Source of the DNA: Macrococcus capreoli
GTDB taxonomy: Bacteria; Bacillota; Bacilli; Staphylococcales; Staphylococcaceae
Assembly (NCBI RefSeq): GCF_025628935.1
Contig: NZ_JAOTIS010000002.1
Coordinates: forward strand, 159,914-223,913
Reading direction: 5' to 3'
DNA length: 64,000 bases
The notes below the pieces were generated by a model, which was not told the DNA's origin, did not search any database, and saw only the letters and a list, made by a program, of their open reading frames with translations. Positions 10,623 through 19,633 of the stretch are shown here, in pieces (position 1 is the stretch's first letter; each line of letters starts with the position of its first letter). A program made the translations under genes and the position numbers.

Positions 10623-11492
10623 TCAGTAATCTTCTAATATATCTTCAACACGTACAACAATTTTTGCGCCTTCTGCAATCTTTTGATTACAACCTTGTGA
10701 ATATGGCGATGTAATGTGACCAGGCATACAATATACATTGCGACCCTGATCTAATGCCTGGTCACACGTTATTAAACTACCACTCCTAAGCTTTGCTTCA
10801 GTAATGAGAACCCCTTGGGATAGTCCACTGATAATCCGATTGCGCTCCGGAAACTGAAATTTCGCAATTTGAGTTGTCGGATAATACTCACTGACAACTA
10901 AATGATGTCGTTCCATATTGCGACGCAGTATCGTTACTTCTTCAGGATAATAGTAATCATGTCCAAATCCAAGTACGCCAATCGTCTTGCCTCCATGATA
11001 ATTGGCAGCGAGATGCGCATCGCTATCAGCACCTTTCGCTAGACCACTTACAATCGCAATTTGATTTGCCACAAAGTGTGGCATAAATTGTTCGATTACT
11101 TCTGAAGTGTAACCTGTTCGATTTCTACTCCCGACAATTGCCAAAAAATATTGGTGTGATAATATGGAAACATCACCTTTACAGAATAACACAAAAGGAA
11201 AATCATAAATTTGTTTCAATAAAAAAGGATATTCGTCTGAATGAGAAAATACAGGCGATATTTGTCGCATATCTAATGCTGAATGTACAGCATTTATATC
11301 AAGTGTTTGGAAGTGTTGTATTTTTAAATCTAATTTATTATCCCTATTAAGTAAATTTTTTAACACTGAATACATACGTGAATACGGAATGTCCAATGTA
11401 TTATAATGTTGTTTTATTTTATGTAGTTGCTGTGTAGTAAAGCCAGATGCAACAAGCCTTAAGATGAGTTGCTCGTCGTGTGAATATTTCAT
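10623..11492 (-). CDS. dprA: DNA processing protein DprA (Smf)
   Basis: 289 residues from MKYSHDEQLILRL. The family loads RecA onto single-stranded DNA taken up during transformation. Rossmann-like core with FLAIVGSRNRTGYTS, SGLAKGADSDAH and the late GSLITCDQALDQGRNVYCMPG. The frame extends eight codons upstream, but AGAGGTGATC before the ATG at 11490-11492 fixes the start. It lacks the C-terminal winged helix of longer DprA proteins, as is usual in this group. Confidence 0.94.
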   Translation of the reverse strand: MKYSHDEQLILRLVASGFTTQQLHKIKQHYNTLDIPYSRMYSVLKNLLNRDNKLDLKIQHFQTLDINAVHSALDMRQISPVFSHSDEYPFLLKQIYDFPFVLFCKGDVSILSHQYFLAIVGSRNRTGYTSEVIEQFMPHFVANQIAIVSGLAKGADSDAHLAANYHGGKTIGVLGFGHDYYYPEEVTILRRNMERHHLVVSEYYPTTQIAKFQFPERNRIISGLSQGVLITEAKLRSGSLITCDQALDQGRNVYCMPGHITSPYSQGCNQKIAEGAKIVVRVEDILEDY

Positions 11493-11660
11493 TTTGATCA
11501 CCTCTGTGAATAACATAGGGGATGGATGTTAAGTGAATGTAAATTTAATTCGTGAAATTGTTGAGATTTGTGTGATTTTTTGAGTGGATAAATTTATTCA
11601 AGCGAAGCCTTCATAAAAATTGGTAAATGGATGCGTCGAACGTTGCGCAACATAAAATTT

Positions 11661-11694
11661 AATAATAAAACCGAGACACAATTTGTGTCCCGGC
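11661..11694 (-). terminator. Terminator after sucD
   Basis: On the minus strand CCGGGACACA / TGTGTCTCGG forms a stem followed by TTTTATTATT. It ends the sucCD transcript. Confidence 0.9.
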
Positions 11695-11706
11695 ATTTCA
11701 TCATTA

Positions 11707-12615
11707 TTACTTAACTGTTAAACACTTTTCATATAAACCATCTTCTTCTTTAATACGTGCAATTAAAGTTGAACCAATTTCTGATGGTGTTGCTGCAGTT
11801 TTAATACCACAAGCATTCATCGTTTTAATCTTTTCTGCTGCTGTACCTTTACCACCAGAAATGATTGCACCCGCATGTCCCATACGTTTTCCTGGAGGTG
11901 CTGTTTGACCACCGATGAATCCTACAACAGGTTTCGTCATGTTTGCTTTAACCCATTCTGCTGCTTCTTCTTCAGCTGTTCCGCCAATTTCACCAATCAT
12001 AACAACTGCTAAAGTTTCAGGGTCGTTATTAAATGCTTCAAGCGCATCGATAAAGTTTGTTCCGTTAACCGGGTCTCCACCAATACCAACTGCTGTCGTT
12101 TGACCGATACCCGCTTGTGTTAATTGATGTACTGCTTCGTAAGTTAATGTACCAGAACGGCTCACAACACCAACGTGACCTTTTTTGTGAATGTATCCAG
12201 GCATGATACCGATTTTACATTCGTCAGCTGTAATCACACCAGGACAGTTTGGTCCAACTAAGCGTGTTTTCTTACCTTCCATATAACGCTTCACTTTCAC
12301 CATATCTAATACTGGAATATGTTCAGTAATACAAATTGCTAAATCTAACTCCGCATCTACACATTCAACGATGGCATCCGCTGCGAATGGTGCTGGTACG
12401 TAAATGACTGAAACTGTCGCACCAGTTGCTTTTACAGCTTCTTCTACTGTATTGAATACTGGTACGCCTTCAACTTCCATACCACCTTTACCAGGGGTAA
12501 CCCCAGCAACGATTTTTGTACCATATTCAATCATTTGTTTTGTATGAAATAATGCTGTTGATCCTGTAATACCTTGTACGATTACTTTCGTATCTTTATC
12601 AATAAATACTCCCAC
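11707..12615 (-). CDS. sucD: Succinyl-CoA synthetase alpha subunit
   Basis: 302 residues. With SucC it converts succinyl-CoA to succinate in the TCA cycle with substrate-level ATP formation. Seen: the CoA-binding N-terminal domain with [24 protein letters not shown], and the phosphohistidine loop [14 protein letters not shown]. The start is GTG (12613-12615) with a modest GGGGAT SD. It follows sucC by 15 bp, as an operon. Confidence 0.98.
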   Translation of the reverse strand: MGVFIDKDTKVIVQGITGSTALFHTKQMIEYGTKIVAGVTPGKGGMEVEGVPVFNTVEEAVKATGATVSVIYVPAPFAADAIVECVDAELDLAICITEHIPVLDMVKVKRYMEGKKTRLVGPNCPGVITADECKIGIMPGYIHKKGHVGVVSRSGTLTYEAVHQLTQAGIGQTTAVGIGGDPVNGTNFIDALEAFNNDPETLAVVMIGEIGGTAEEEAAEWVKANMTKPVVGFIGGQTAPPGKRMGHAGAIISGGKGTAAEKIKTMNACGIKTAATPSEIGSTLIARIKEEDGLYEKCLTVK

Positions 12616-12630
12616 GATTATCCCCGCTTC

Positions 12631-13800
12631 CTATTTAGCTTCTTTTACTAATTCAACGATTTTTTGTGCACCTTCAGCCATTGTACTTGCTGGCGTAATA
12701 GCTAATCCTGAATTGTTTAATATTGCTTTACCTTGGTCTACGTTTGTACCTTCTAAACGTACAACTAATGGAATTGTTAATGCTAATTCTTTCGCTGCTG
12801 CTACAACACCTTCAGCGATAACGTCACACTTCATAATACCACCGAAAATATTGACGAAAATACCTTCAACTTTTTCATCACCTAAGATGATTTTGAATGC
12901 TTCAGTTACTTTCTCTTTCGTAGCGCCGCCCCCTACATCAAGGAAGTTCGCCGGATTGCCGCCGAAATGGTTAATTGTATCCATTGTTGCCATTGCAAGA
13001 CCAGCACCGTTGACCATGCATCCGATATTACCATCTAATGCAATATAGGATAAATCATATTTTGAAGCTTCGATTTCTTTTGGATCTTCTTCATCTAAAT
13101 CACGTAATTCCATTACATCTTTTTGACGGAATAATGCGTTCGCATCGAAGTTAATTTTAGCATCTAACGCTAATACATCACCCGCTCCTGTCGTCACTAA
13201 TGGATTGATTTCAATAATTGACGCATCTTTTTTGATGAATACATCGTATAAACCTAACATAATTTTAACTGCTTTATTAACAGATTCTTTCGGAATATTA
13301 ATATTAAACGCAAGACGACGTGCTTGATAAGGCATTAATCCTACTACCGGATCAATCACTTCTTTGAAGATCTTTTCAGGCGTTGCTTCTGCCACTTCTT
13401 CAATTTCAGTACCACCTTCTTCAGATCCCATTAAGACAACTGAATCTGTTGCACGGTCTAATACGAAACCTAAGTAGTATTCTTTTTGAATATCGCAGCC
13501 TTCTTCGATTAACAGACGCTTCACTTCTTTACCTTCTGGGCCTGTTTGATGTGTCACTAAAGTTTTACCAAGCAATTCTTTCGCAAAGCTTTCAACTTCT
13601 TCTAAAGATTTCGCAATTTTAACGCCGCCCGCTTTACCGCGTCCACCAGCGTGAATTTGAGCTTTAACGACATATACGCCTTCTTTTAATCCTTTAGCCA
13701 CTTCAACTGCTTCTTCTGGTGTGTATGCAACTGAACCGTTAGGTACTGCTACACCCATTGAGCGAAAAATTTCTTTTCCTTGATACTCATGGATATTCAT
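12631..13800 (-). CDS. sucC: Succinyl-CoA synthetase beta subunit
   Basis: 389 residues from [17 protein letters not shown]. It has an ATP-grasp domain (about 1-240) with [16 protein letters not shown], and a C-terminal ligase-CoA domain with [15 protein letters not shown] and [12 protein letters not shown]. The frame runs eight codons further up, but AGGAGG before the ATG at 13798-13800 sets the start. It is the first gene of sucCD. The promoter carries a catabolite-response-like element. Confidence 0.98.
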   Translation of the reverse strand: MNIHEYQGKEIFRSMGVAVPNGSVAYTPEEAVEVAKGLKEGVYVVKAQIHAGGRGKAGGVKIAKSLEEVESFAKELLGKTLVTHQTGPEGKEVKRLLIEEGCDIQKEYYLGFVLDRATDSVVLMGSEEGGTEIEEVAEATPEKIFKEVIDPVVGLMPYQARRLAFNINIPKESVNKAVKIMLGLYDVFIKKDASIIEINPLVTTGAGDVLALDAKINFDANALFRQKDVMELRDLDEEDPKEIEASKYDLSYIALDGNIGCMVNGAGLAMATMDTINHFGGNPANFLDVGGGATKEKVTEAFKIILGDEKVEGIFVNIFGGIMKCDVIAEGVVAAAKELALTIPLVVRLEGTNVDQGKAILNNSGLAITPASTMAEGAQKIVELVKEAK

Positions 13801-13843
13801 TTTCCATCCTCCTAGATTGCACAATTATTTAACTTACGTATCA

Positions 13844-13872
13844 ATTATAGAAAATGTAAGCGCTATTGTAAA
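13844..13872 (-). promoter_or_regulatory. sucCD promoter with overlapping cre-like site
   Basis: Minus-strand -35 TTTACA (13867-13872), 17-bp spacer, -10 TATAAT (13844-13849). On the plus strand ATGTAAGCGCTATTG (13854-13868) fills the spacer. It matches the CcpA cre consensus WTGNAANCGNWNNCW at all but the last two positions. CcpA bound there would block RNA polymerase, fitting glucose repression of TCA genes. Confidence 0.65.
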
Positions 13873-13881
13873 CTGAATAAA

Positions 13882-13940
13882 CCGAAAAAGACGTGTCACC
13901 TCATCAATTTTTTCAAATTTCTGATTTACACGTCTTTTAA
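13882..13940 (-). terminator. Terminator after rnhB
   Basis: Arms AAAAGACGTGT and ACACGTCTTTTT on the minus strand, separated by about 34 nt that can form a small inner hairpin, followed by T residues. Confidence 0.7.
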
Positions 13941-13954
13941 TGCATTCAAATATA

Positions 13955-14719
13955 TTATTTCATTTCGCACATCGATTTGATCGGTTCGAAAGTTTTTCGA
14001 TGAATCGGAGTTACCCCTTTTCGCTTCAAACCTTCCAGATGTTTCGGCGTCCCGTATCCAGCATTGTTTTCAAAATCATAACCCGGATATGTTTCAGCGT
14101 ATGTGGCCATTATACGATCACGATATTCTTTTGCGATGACACTTGCAGCTGCAATTGAAATACTCGTCGCATCACCTTTAATAATCGATTCTTCTATCAA
14201 ACCAGTACCTAATTGCATGGCATCAATCAACAACACGTCCGGTGAAACAGGCAAATCATTAATCGCACGCTGCATCGCCATTTTCGTCGCTTCATATATA
14301 TTAAATGTGTCGATTTCTTCTACTGTTGCCACGCCAATAGCATACGTAACACGTTCTAATAAATCCGCTTCTATTCTAGCACGCTGCTGTTTCGACATTT
14401 GTTTCGAATCATTGAGGCCATAATATGCATGCGCATTATCTAATATAACAGCGCATGCCACTACAGGTCCTGCAAGTGGCCCCCGTCCCACTTCATCTAT
14501 GCCTGCAACGATCTTTCCAGTATATTTCTTTTCATAAGTAAGCATTTCATTATATTTATCGATGCGTTTTTGTTGTTTTTCAAATAATTTAATGCATTGC
14601 ATTTTTATTTTAAGTGCGCCTGCTCTCGATTCACCTTCAAAAAATGATTCAAGTTCATTTACAGCAAGTTCACTTGCAACAGCCTTTAATAGTGTAATAC
14701 GATAATCTTTACTCTTCAT
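13955..14719 (-). CDS. rnhB: Ribonuclease HII
   Basis: 254 residues. Removes RNA from RNA/DNA hybrids and single ribonucleotides. Seen: an N-terminal extension (about 1-68) typical of Firmicute RNase HII, then [16 protein letters not shown] with the acidic pair D75/E76, later LLIDAM, and AKEYRDRIM. The ATG has AGAGGTTAAAG upstream. It overlaps the end of rbgA by 11 bp, indicating translational coupling. Confidence 0.96.
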   Translation of the reverse strand: MKSKDYRITLLKAVASELAVNELESFFEGESRAGALKIKMQCIKLFEKQQKRIDKYNEMLTYEKKYTGKIVAGIDEVGRGPLAGPVVACAVILDNAHAYYGLNDSKQMSKQQRARIEADLLERVTYAIGVATVEEIDTFNIYEATKMAMQRAINDLPVSPDVLLIDAMQLGTGLIEESIIKGDATSISIAAASVIAKEYRDRIMATYAETYPGYDFENNAGYGTPKHLEGLKRKGVTPIHRKTFEPIKSMCEMK

Positions 14720-15581
14720 CTTTAACCTCTAATAAATCTAGTGTATCAAATGTATATTTACCGATTTTTTCGTTACGAATGTCACGGATGATGAGTTCAA
14801 CGACACTTTCATAATCTATTTCGTTACCTTTCAGTTTCATCCCACGGCTTTTTCCAATCGCATCAAATACATCGATATAAGGCGTGTCTGTCTCAACTTG
14901 GATATTATAATGTTTATTTAACTTTGCTAAATCATTATGCTGTAAAAATTCGATACCATAAATCGCAACTTCATCTAAATGAACAATACTATCTTTTATA
15001 GCACCTGTTAAGCTCAACTTTTTGCCGACGACTTGATCTTCAAACTTTGGCCATAATATTCCTGGGGTATCTAATAATTCTAAACTTGTTCCAACTTTAA
15101 TCCATTGTTGTTTCTTCGTTACACCTGGCATATTACCTGTTTTAGCGATTGTTTTTTTAGCAAGTCGGTTAATTAGTGTAGATTTGCCGACATTCGGAAT
15201 CCCTACAATCATTGCTCGAATCGCTCTAGGACGTAATCCTTTCGCTTTCATACGGTCAAACTTTTCTTTCGTCACAATTTCAGCAGCTTTCGTGACTTGA
15301 GATAAATTCTTACCATTTTTACTGTCGATTAATACAGGATAAAATCCTCTGTCTTCAAAATAGTTCATCCACTGCTTCGTCTTGTTCAAATCCGCCATAT
15401 CCATCTTATTGAGTAAGACTACACGCGGTTTATCTTTAATCACTTCATCTATCATTGGATTACGCGATGAATACGGTATGCGTGCATCCACTAACTCAAA
15501 TACAACATCAACTAACTTTAATTGTTCTGTTACTTCACGTCTTGCTTTGGCCATATGACCTGGAAACCATTGAATTGTCAT
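14709..15581 (-). CDS. rbgA: Ribosome biogenesis GTPase A (YlqF/RbgA)
   Basis: 290 residues. Needed for late 50S subunit assembly. It is a circularly permuted GTPase: the G4 motif NKMD (58-61) comes before G1 GIPNVGKST (about 127-135), then G2 with PGVTKKQQW and G3 DTPG. N-terminus [12 protein letters not shown] is the family signature. The SD is GGAGATAT. Upstream it diverges from the plus-strand glycosylation cassette. Confidence 0.97.
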   Translation of the reverse strand: MTIQWFPGHMAKARREVTEQLKLVDVVFELVDARIPYSSRNPMIDEVIKDKPRVVLLNKMDMADLNKTKQWMNYFEDRGFYPVLIDSKNGKNLSQVTKAAEIVTKEKFDRMKAKGLRPRAIRAMIVGIPNVGKSTLINRLAKKTIAKTGNMPGVTKKQQWIKVGTSLELLDTPGILWPKFEDQVVGKKLSLTGAIKDSIVHLDEVAIYGIEFLQHNDLAKLNKHYNIQVETDTPYIDVFDAIGKSRGMKLKGNEIDYESVVELIIRDIRNEKIGKYTFDTLDLLEVKDEE

Positions 15582-15695
15582 CTATTTTATATCTCCTAAC
15601 TGTATATTGGATGATTTAACGAGTTAACTCCACTATAATGATATTATATTATTATATACTATAATATACCGATTACTAAAATTTAAGGAGTCAAT
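15582..15695. promoter_or_regulatory. Divergent AT-rich intergenic region, rbgA / glycosylation cassette
   Basis: Very AT-rich, with several overlapping TATAAT-like hexamers on both strands (15634-15665). A perfect 10-bp palindrome GAGTTAACTC (15621-15630) lies next to plus-strand TATAAT. Promoters for both directions must lie here, but no single -35/-10 pair stands out. Confidence 0.4.
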
Positions 15696-16640
15696 ATGTT
15701 AATTTCACTTATCATCCCTATTTATAATGAAGAAAAAAATATCGTAAATTTACAAAATGCCATTACAAATACAATGGCTACAATCAATCATACATATGAA
15801 GTAATCCTCATTAACGATGGTTCGAAAGACAATTCACTAGCACTATTACGCACAGTTACTGAACAAAATAACCACTTTAAATACATTTCATTTTCACGTA
15901 ATTTCGGTAAAGAAGCAGCAATGATTGCTGGATTAAAACATTGCAAAGGTGACTGTGCCATAATTCTGGATGCTGATTTACAACACCCTCCAGCATTTAT
16001 TCCACAAATGATTGAAGCATATGAAGAAGGATATGATCAGGTCGTCATGCGACGTGACAGAACGGGCGAAAACGTGATTCGAAAGATTCCTACTCAGATC
16101 TTTTATAAAGTGATTAATGCAGCAACTGATGTGCAGCTTACGGATGGTGAAGGTGATTTCCGTTTAATTTCACGTCCAGTTATCGATAGTATTATTGCTT
16201 TAGAGGAATATAACCGTTTCTCAAAAGGAATTTTTGAATGGGTAGGATTTAATAAAAAAACAATCCCCTTTAAAAATATTCAACGTGAATCAGGTCAATC
16301 TTCTTTCTCTAGTTTTAAATTAATCGATTATGCAATCGATGGCATCATTAGTTATAACAATAAACCGTTACGTATTTGTTTTTATTTAGGCGCGGTTACT
16401 ATGTCTTTATGTTTACTGTACATTATCATCACGTTAATCCAGATTATGACACATGGTATAGAAGAACCCGGCTATTTCACTATTATTTCATCTGTTTTGT
16501 TTTTAGGAGGCCTGCAATTATTTAGTTTAGGTATTGTCGGAGAATATATCGGCAGAATTTATTATGAAACGAAGAAACGTCCGCATTTTATCATTCAGGA
16601 AACAAATATTCAGAAAGCAAAAGGTGATTTTAATGATTAA
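15696..16640 (+). CDS. GT2 polyprenyl-phosphate glycosyltransferase (CsbB/GtrB-like)
   Basis: 314 residues. The N-terminal GT-A domain has LIIPIYNEEKNI, LINDGSKDNS and the metal-binding LDADLQHPP. Two C-terminal membrane segments follow (about 227-251 and 260-290). The family transfers a sugar from UDP/GDP-sugar to undecaprenyl phosphate on the inner membrane face. With the downstream GtcA-like and YfhO-like genes it matches the CsbB-GtcA-YfhO route that decorates lipoteichoic acid in Bacillus and Staphylococcus. The sugar itself cannot be read from the sequence. The ATG has AAGGAG. It overlaps the next gene by 8 bp. Confidence 0.85.
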   Translation: MLISLIIPIYNEEKNIVNLQNAITNTMATINHTYEVILINDGSKDNSLALLRTVTEQNNHFKYISFSRNFGKEAAMIAGLKHCKGDCAIILDADLQHPPAFIPQMIEAYEEGYDQVVMRRDRTGENVIRKIPTQIFYKVINAATDVQLTDGEGDFRLISRPVIDSIIALEEYNRFSKGIFEWVGFNKKTIPFKNIQRESGQSSFSSFKLIDYAIDGIISYNNKPLRICFYLGAVTMSLCLLYIIITLIQIMTHGIEEPGYFTIISSVLFLGGLQLFSLGIVGEYIGRIYYETKKRPHFIIQETNIQKAKGDFND

Positions 16641-17019
16641 GCCTCAATATATGCGATTTATTAAATTTGTATGCGTTGGCGTAATGAATACTGCTAACTA
16701 TTATCTTGTTTATTTATTATTATTAAAGATTTTGCATTGCAATTATCTTTTTAGTCATATTACCGGGTTTTTATGCGCCTTTGTAATTTCATATTTTTTA
16801 AACTGTTATTTCGTTTACCATGTACAGCCGACATGGAAGAAATTTTTAGCATTTCCGCTTACACAAGTGGTCAATATGGGCGTTCAAACGCTGTTGTTAT
16901 ATTTATTTGTTGATATATTTGCCATGAATGCAATATGGGCGCCATTCCCTGCCCTAATCCTGACTATTCCAGTAACATACATAATGACGACTTACATATT
17001 AACAAAGGAGTTCGTATAA
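16633..17019 (+). CDS. GtcA/GtrA-family membrane protein, putative lipid-linked sugar flippase
   Basis: 128 residues from MIKPQYMRFIKFVCVGVMNT. Four membrane helices and the GtrA-family pattern RFIKFVCVGVMNTANYY at the start and SYFLNCYFVY in the middle. The family is thought to flip polyprenyl-phosphate sugars across the membrane. The open frame begins 33 codons earlier inside the previous gene, but AAGGTGATTTTA before the ATG at 16633 marks the start. It is coupled to the glycosyltransferase by an 8-bp overlap. Confidence 0.8.
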   Translation: MIKPQYMRFIKFVCVGVMNTANYYLVYLLLLKILHCNYLFSHITGFLCAFVISYFLNCYFVYHVQPTWKKFLAFPLTQVVNMGVQTLLLYLFVDIFAMNAIWAPFPALILTIPVTYIMTTYILTKEFV

Positions 17020-17020
17020 A

Positions 17021-19633
17021 GTGAAACGTCTCAACTTCCAACAACTTAAACAACCACTTATAATAACGAGTATCGCATTTTTATTAGCAGTAATAGGGCA
17101 TAGTTTTTATATTTATCGATTTTTTAAAGACGGTACTATTTTTACAGGTCCAAATGATGGTTTAGAACAAATGTTGCCAATGCAACTATACCTATATCAT
17201 AAATTCATTTCGGGAAAGTTTTTCTATAATTTAGATTTTGGATTAGGCGGCGATTTCTATACAGATCTCGCCTACTATTACTCAACTTCTATTATATTTT
17301 TTATTAATATGATTGCGATCCGTTTTTTAGATTTCTTTTTCAATTTCCATGTAGATACGGTTACATTCTGGGCAAAAAATGCATTTTTTATTTCCGTTGC
17401 TAAGTCTACAGCAGGCATTGTTGCGAGTTATTATTATTTCAGAAAAATTAAAATGAATCCCATAAGTGCGATGCTTTCAAGCTATTTATTTTTAACTTCA
17501 GCGATTTATTTTAGATTTACATTATACTGGTCATTTTTCAGTGATGTTTTTATTTTCTTACCATTATTATTACTCGGTATTGAACGCTATATTCAAAATG
17601 AAAAGAAAGGTATTTTTATTATTGCTACGGCGTGTATTTTTATTAATAATTTTTATTTCGCCTATTACCAAGTATTATTCGGTGTTGTTTATTTCCTATT
17701 AAGAAATGGATTCAGAAGTGAGTATGATACAGTCCCACGATTAAAACAATGGTTTCACTTTTTAATAATGGCCGTACTTGGTGTAATGATTAGTGCATTC
17801 GCTTTCTTCTATGGTGCAAAAAGTTTCATTCAAAATGACCGCGTACCATACACGCAAAAAATACCTTTATTTGATCCATTCGATCAAAATGCAAATATCT
17901 TTTATGATAATTATTTATTGATTGTTTTATTTATCACGTTACAAGCATTATTAACGTTTAAGTTCTATCATCATTATTTTTATCGCTTTTTCGCATTGAT
18001 GTCGATTGCTTTGATGTTGCTGAGCTTTACACCATTTATCGACTCCATTTTTAATGGCTTTAGTGCACCACAAAAGCGATGGCATTATTTAATTACATTC
18101 TTTACGAGCGGATTGATTGGTTTTTATATCATGAAATTTAAAGAAATTTCAATCCAGAACTATTTATATTCACTTATTCCAGGTTTTGTGATTGTCTTTA
18201 TGAGTCATTATTATATTCATAAAGCAGTTACATGGGTTTGGTTCATCCCGATGATTGCCATCGTTGGATTATGCGTGCTTATCGTACACAACAACAAAAC
18301 AAAACAATACTTTTATTACGGACTAATCGTATTGATTATTGCATTCAATTGGGATACCGTTCGCGTGCACAACAAACTAGACAATTATAATCCTGGTATT
18401 GATAAACGTGCAAAATTAAGTTATATCGAATCGAGTGTTTATGATTCCCCACTTCAACGACAAATTGTTTCGGAATTAAAGAAAAAATTAAAGCCAGGTG
18501 AGCGAATTGACTGGCGCGTGCTGGAACAGGATAATACACCGATGTACCAGAACTTCAATGGTGTATCGCTTTATTCAAGTATTTTTGATGGTTCTCTTAC
18601 TGATTTCTACTACAAACAATTAAAAATTAATATTAAGGAAGAATCATTATCTCGCTATTCAACATTTAATTCGCGTAGTAATTTAGAATCGCTTATGAAT
18701 GTAAAATATTTAGTGCGTAAAGATTACCAGACTGATATCCCCGAAAACTTTAAACTTATCGGGAATAACGGTAAATATAAAATTTATGAAAATACTAAAA
18801 TGGTGCCGTTTGCGCGTATTACGAATCGCATTACAAATAGTAACGATTTAACAACACCGATTGACCGTGAACACGCCATGCTTGAAGGTTTTGTTTCCGA
18901 CACTATGCCATCGACTTTCTCGTTGCAGCCATCAACGAACTTATTGTCTGAAATGAAAGTCATTCCATCAGGTGCACAGTGGCTAAATCAAAATATAAGT
19001 TTAAAAGTCAATCCCCCGAGCGGCGGACTGATTATTGAAATACCGAAACATCTGCAACAAAAATATAAAGACTTTTATGTGGAAATGTATGTACAGTTGC
19101 AATCCCCTGTGACAAATCATCAAATTAATATTAATAATTATGCGAATAATCGACTGTTCCAGACAAGTAAATATCGAACGCATCAAGATGATTTAATGTA
19201 TCGTGTCAAATCACCAGATAACGGTAAAATTCTAATTGGCTTAACTGCCGGAACGTATAAATTAACAGTAAAAGGAATTTACGGAGAAGATTATACGTCT
19301 TTGAATAACGTTCAAAAAAATCATGATTATCAATTTATCGATAAAGGTAATAAAATGACGGTAAAACTCGATCATTCACAAAACGGATATTTAGTTGTGC
19401 CGATTACGTATCGTGATGGTATGTATGCAAAAGTTGATGGTAAAGATGTCAAAGTAGAACGTGCCAATTATTTAATGAGTGCTGTAAAAGTAGCAAAAGA
19501 TACTAAAACAGTTGAATTTAAATATATACCTCCGTATTTCTATTTAATGGTATGCATATCGCTACTTGGAATCATTATTTCCTTTATTTATATACGTGCG
19601 ACTCGAAAAGAAAGGATTGAAACGCATGTTTAA
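17021..19633 (+). CDS. YfhO-family multispanning membrane protein, first copy
   Basis: 870 residues, starting with GTG at 17021 behind AAAGGAG. About a dozen hydrophobic helices in the first 420 residues precede a large extracytoplasmic region, with one last helix near the C-terminus (PPYFYLMVCISLLGIIISF). The first loop carries FTGPNDGLEQMLP and FGLGGDFYTDLAYYYS; acidic residues there are typical of GT-C fold glycosyltransferases. YfhO proteins are proposed to move the flipped sugar from lipid carrier to teichoic acid. A closely related second copy follows, overlapping by 8 bp. Confidence 0.82.
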   Translation: MKRLNFQQLKQPLIITSIAFLLAVIGHSFYIYRFFKDGTIFTGPNDGLEQMLPMQLYLYHKFISGKFFYNLDFGLGGDFYTDLAYYYSTSIIFFINMIAIRFLDFFFNFHVDTVTFWAKNAFFISVAKSTAGIVASYYYFRKIKMNPISAMLSSYLFLTSAIYFRFTLYWSFFSDVFIFLPLLLLGIERYIQNEKKGIFIIATACIFINNFYFAYYQVLFGVVYFLLRNGFRSEYDTVPRLKQWFHFLIMAVLGVMISAFAFFYGAKSFIQNDRVPYTQKIPLFDPFDQNANIFYDNYLLIVLFITLQALLTFKFYHHYFYRFFALMSIALMLLSFTPFIDSIFNGFSAPQKRWHYLITFFTSGLIGFYIMKFKEISIQNYLYSLIPGFVIVFMSHYYIHKAVTWVWFIPMIAIVGLCVLIVHNNKTKQYFYYGLIVLIIAFNWDTVRVHNKLDNYNPGIDKRAKLSYIESSVYDSPLQRQIVSELKKKLKPGERIDWRVLEQDNTPMYQNFNGVSLYSSIFDGSLTDFYYKQLKINIKEESLSRYSTFNSRSNLESLMNVKYLVRKDYQTDIPENFKLIGNNGKYKIYENTKMVPFARITNRITNSNDLTTPIDREHAMLEGFVSDTMPSTFSLQPSTNLLSEMKVIPSGAQWLNQNISLKVNPPSGGLIIEIPKHLQQKYKDFYVEMYVQLQSPVTNHQININNYANNRLFQTSKYRTHQDDLMYRVKSPDNGKILIGLTAGTYKLTVKGIYGEDYTSLNNVQKNHDYQFIDKGNKMTVKLDHSQNGYLVVPITYRDGMYAKVDGKDVKVERANYLMSAVKVAKDTKTVEFKYIPPYFYLMVCISLLGIIISFIYIRATRKERIETHV

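Noticed and set aside
15621..15630. Palindrome GAGTTAACTC as a defined operator
   Set aside because: Ten perfectly symmetric bases can occur by chance in such AT-rich DNA, and no matching regulator is nearby; kept only as a note in the intergenic entry.
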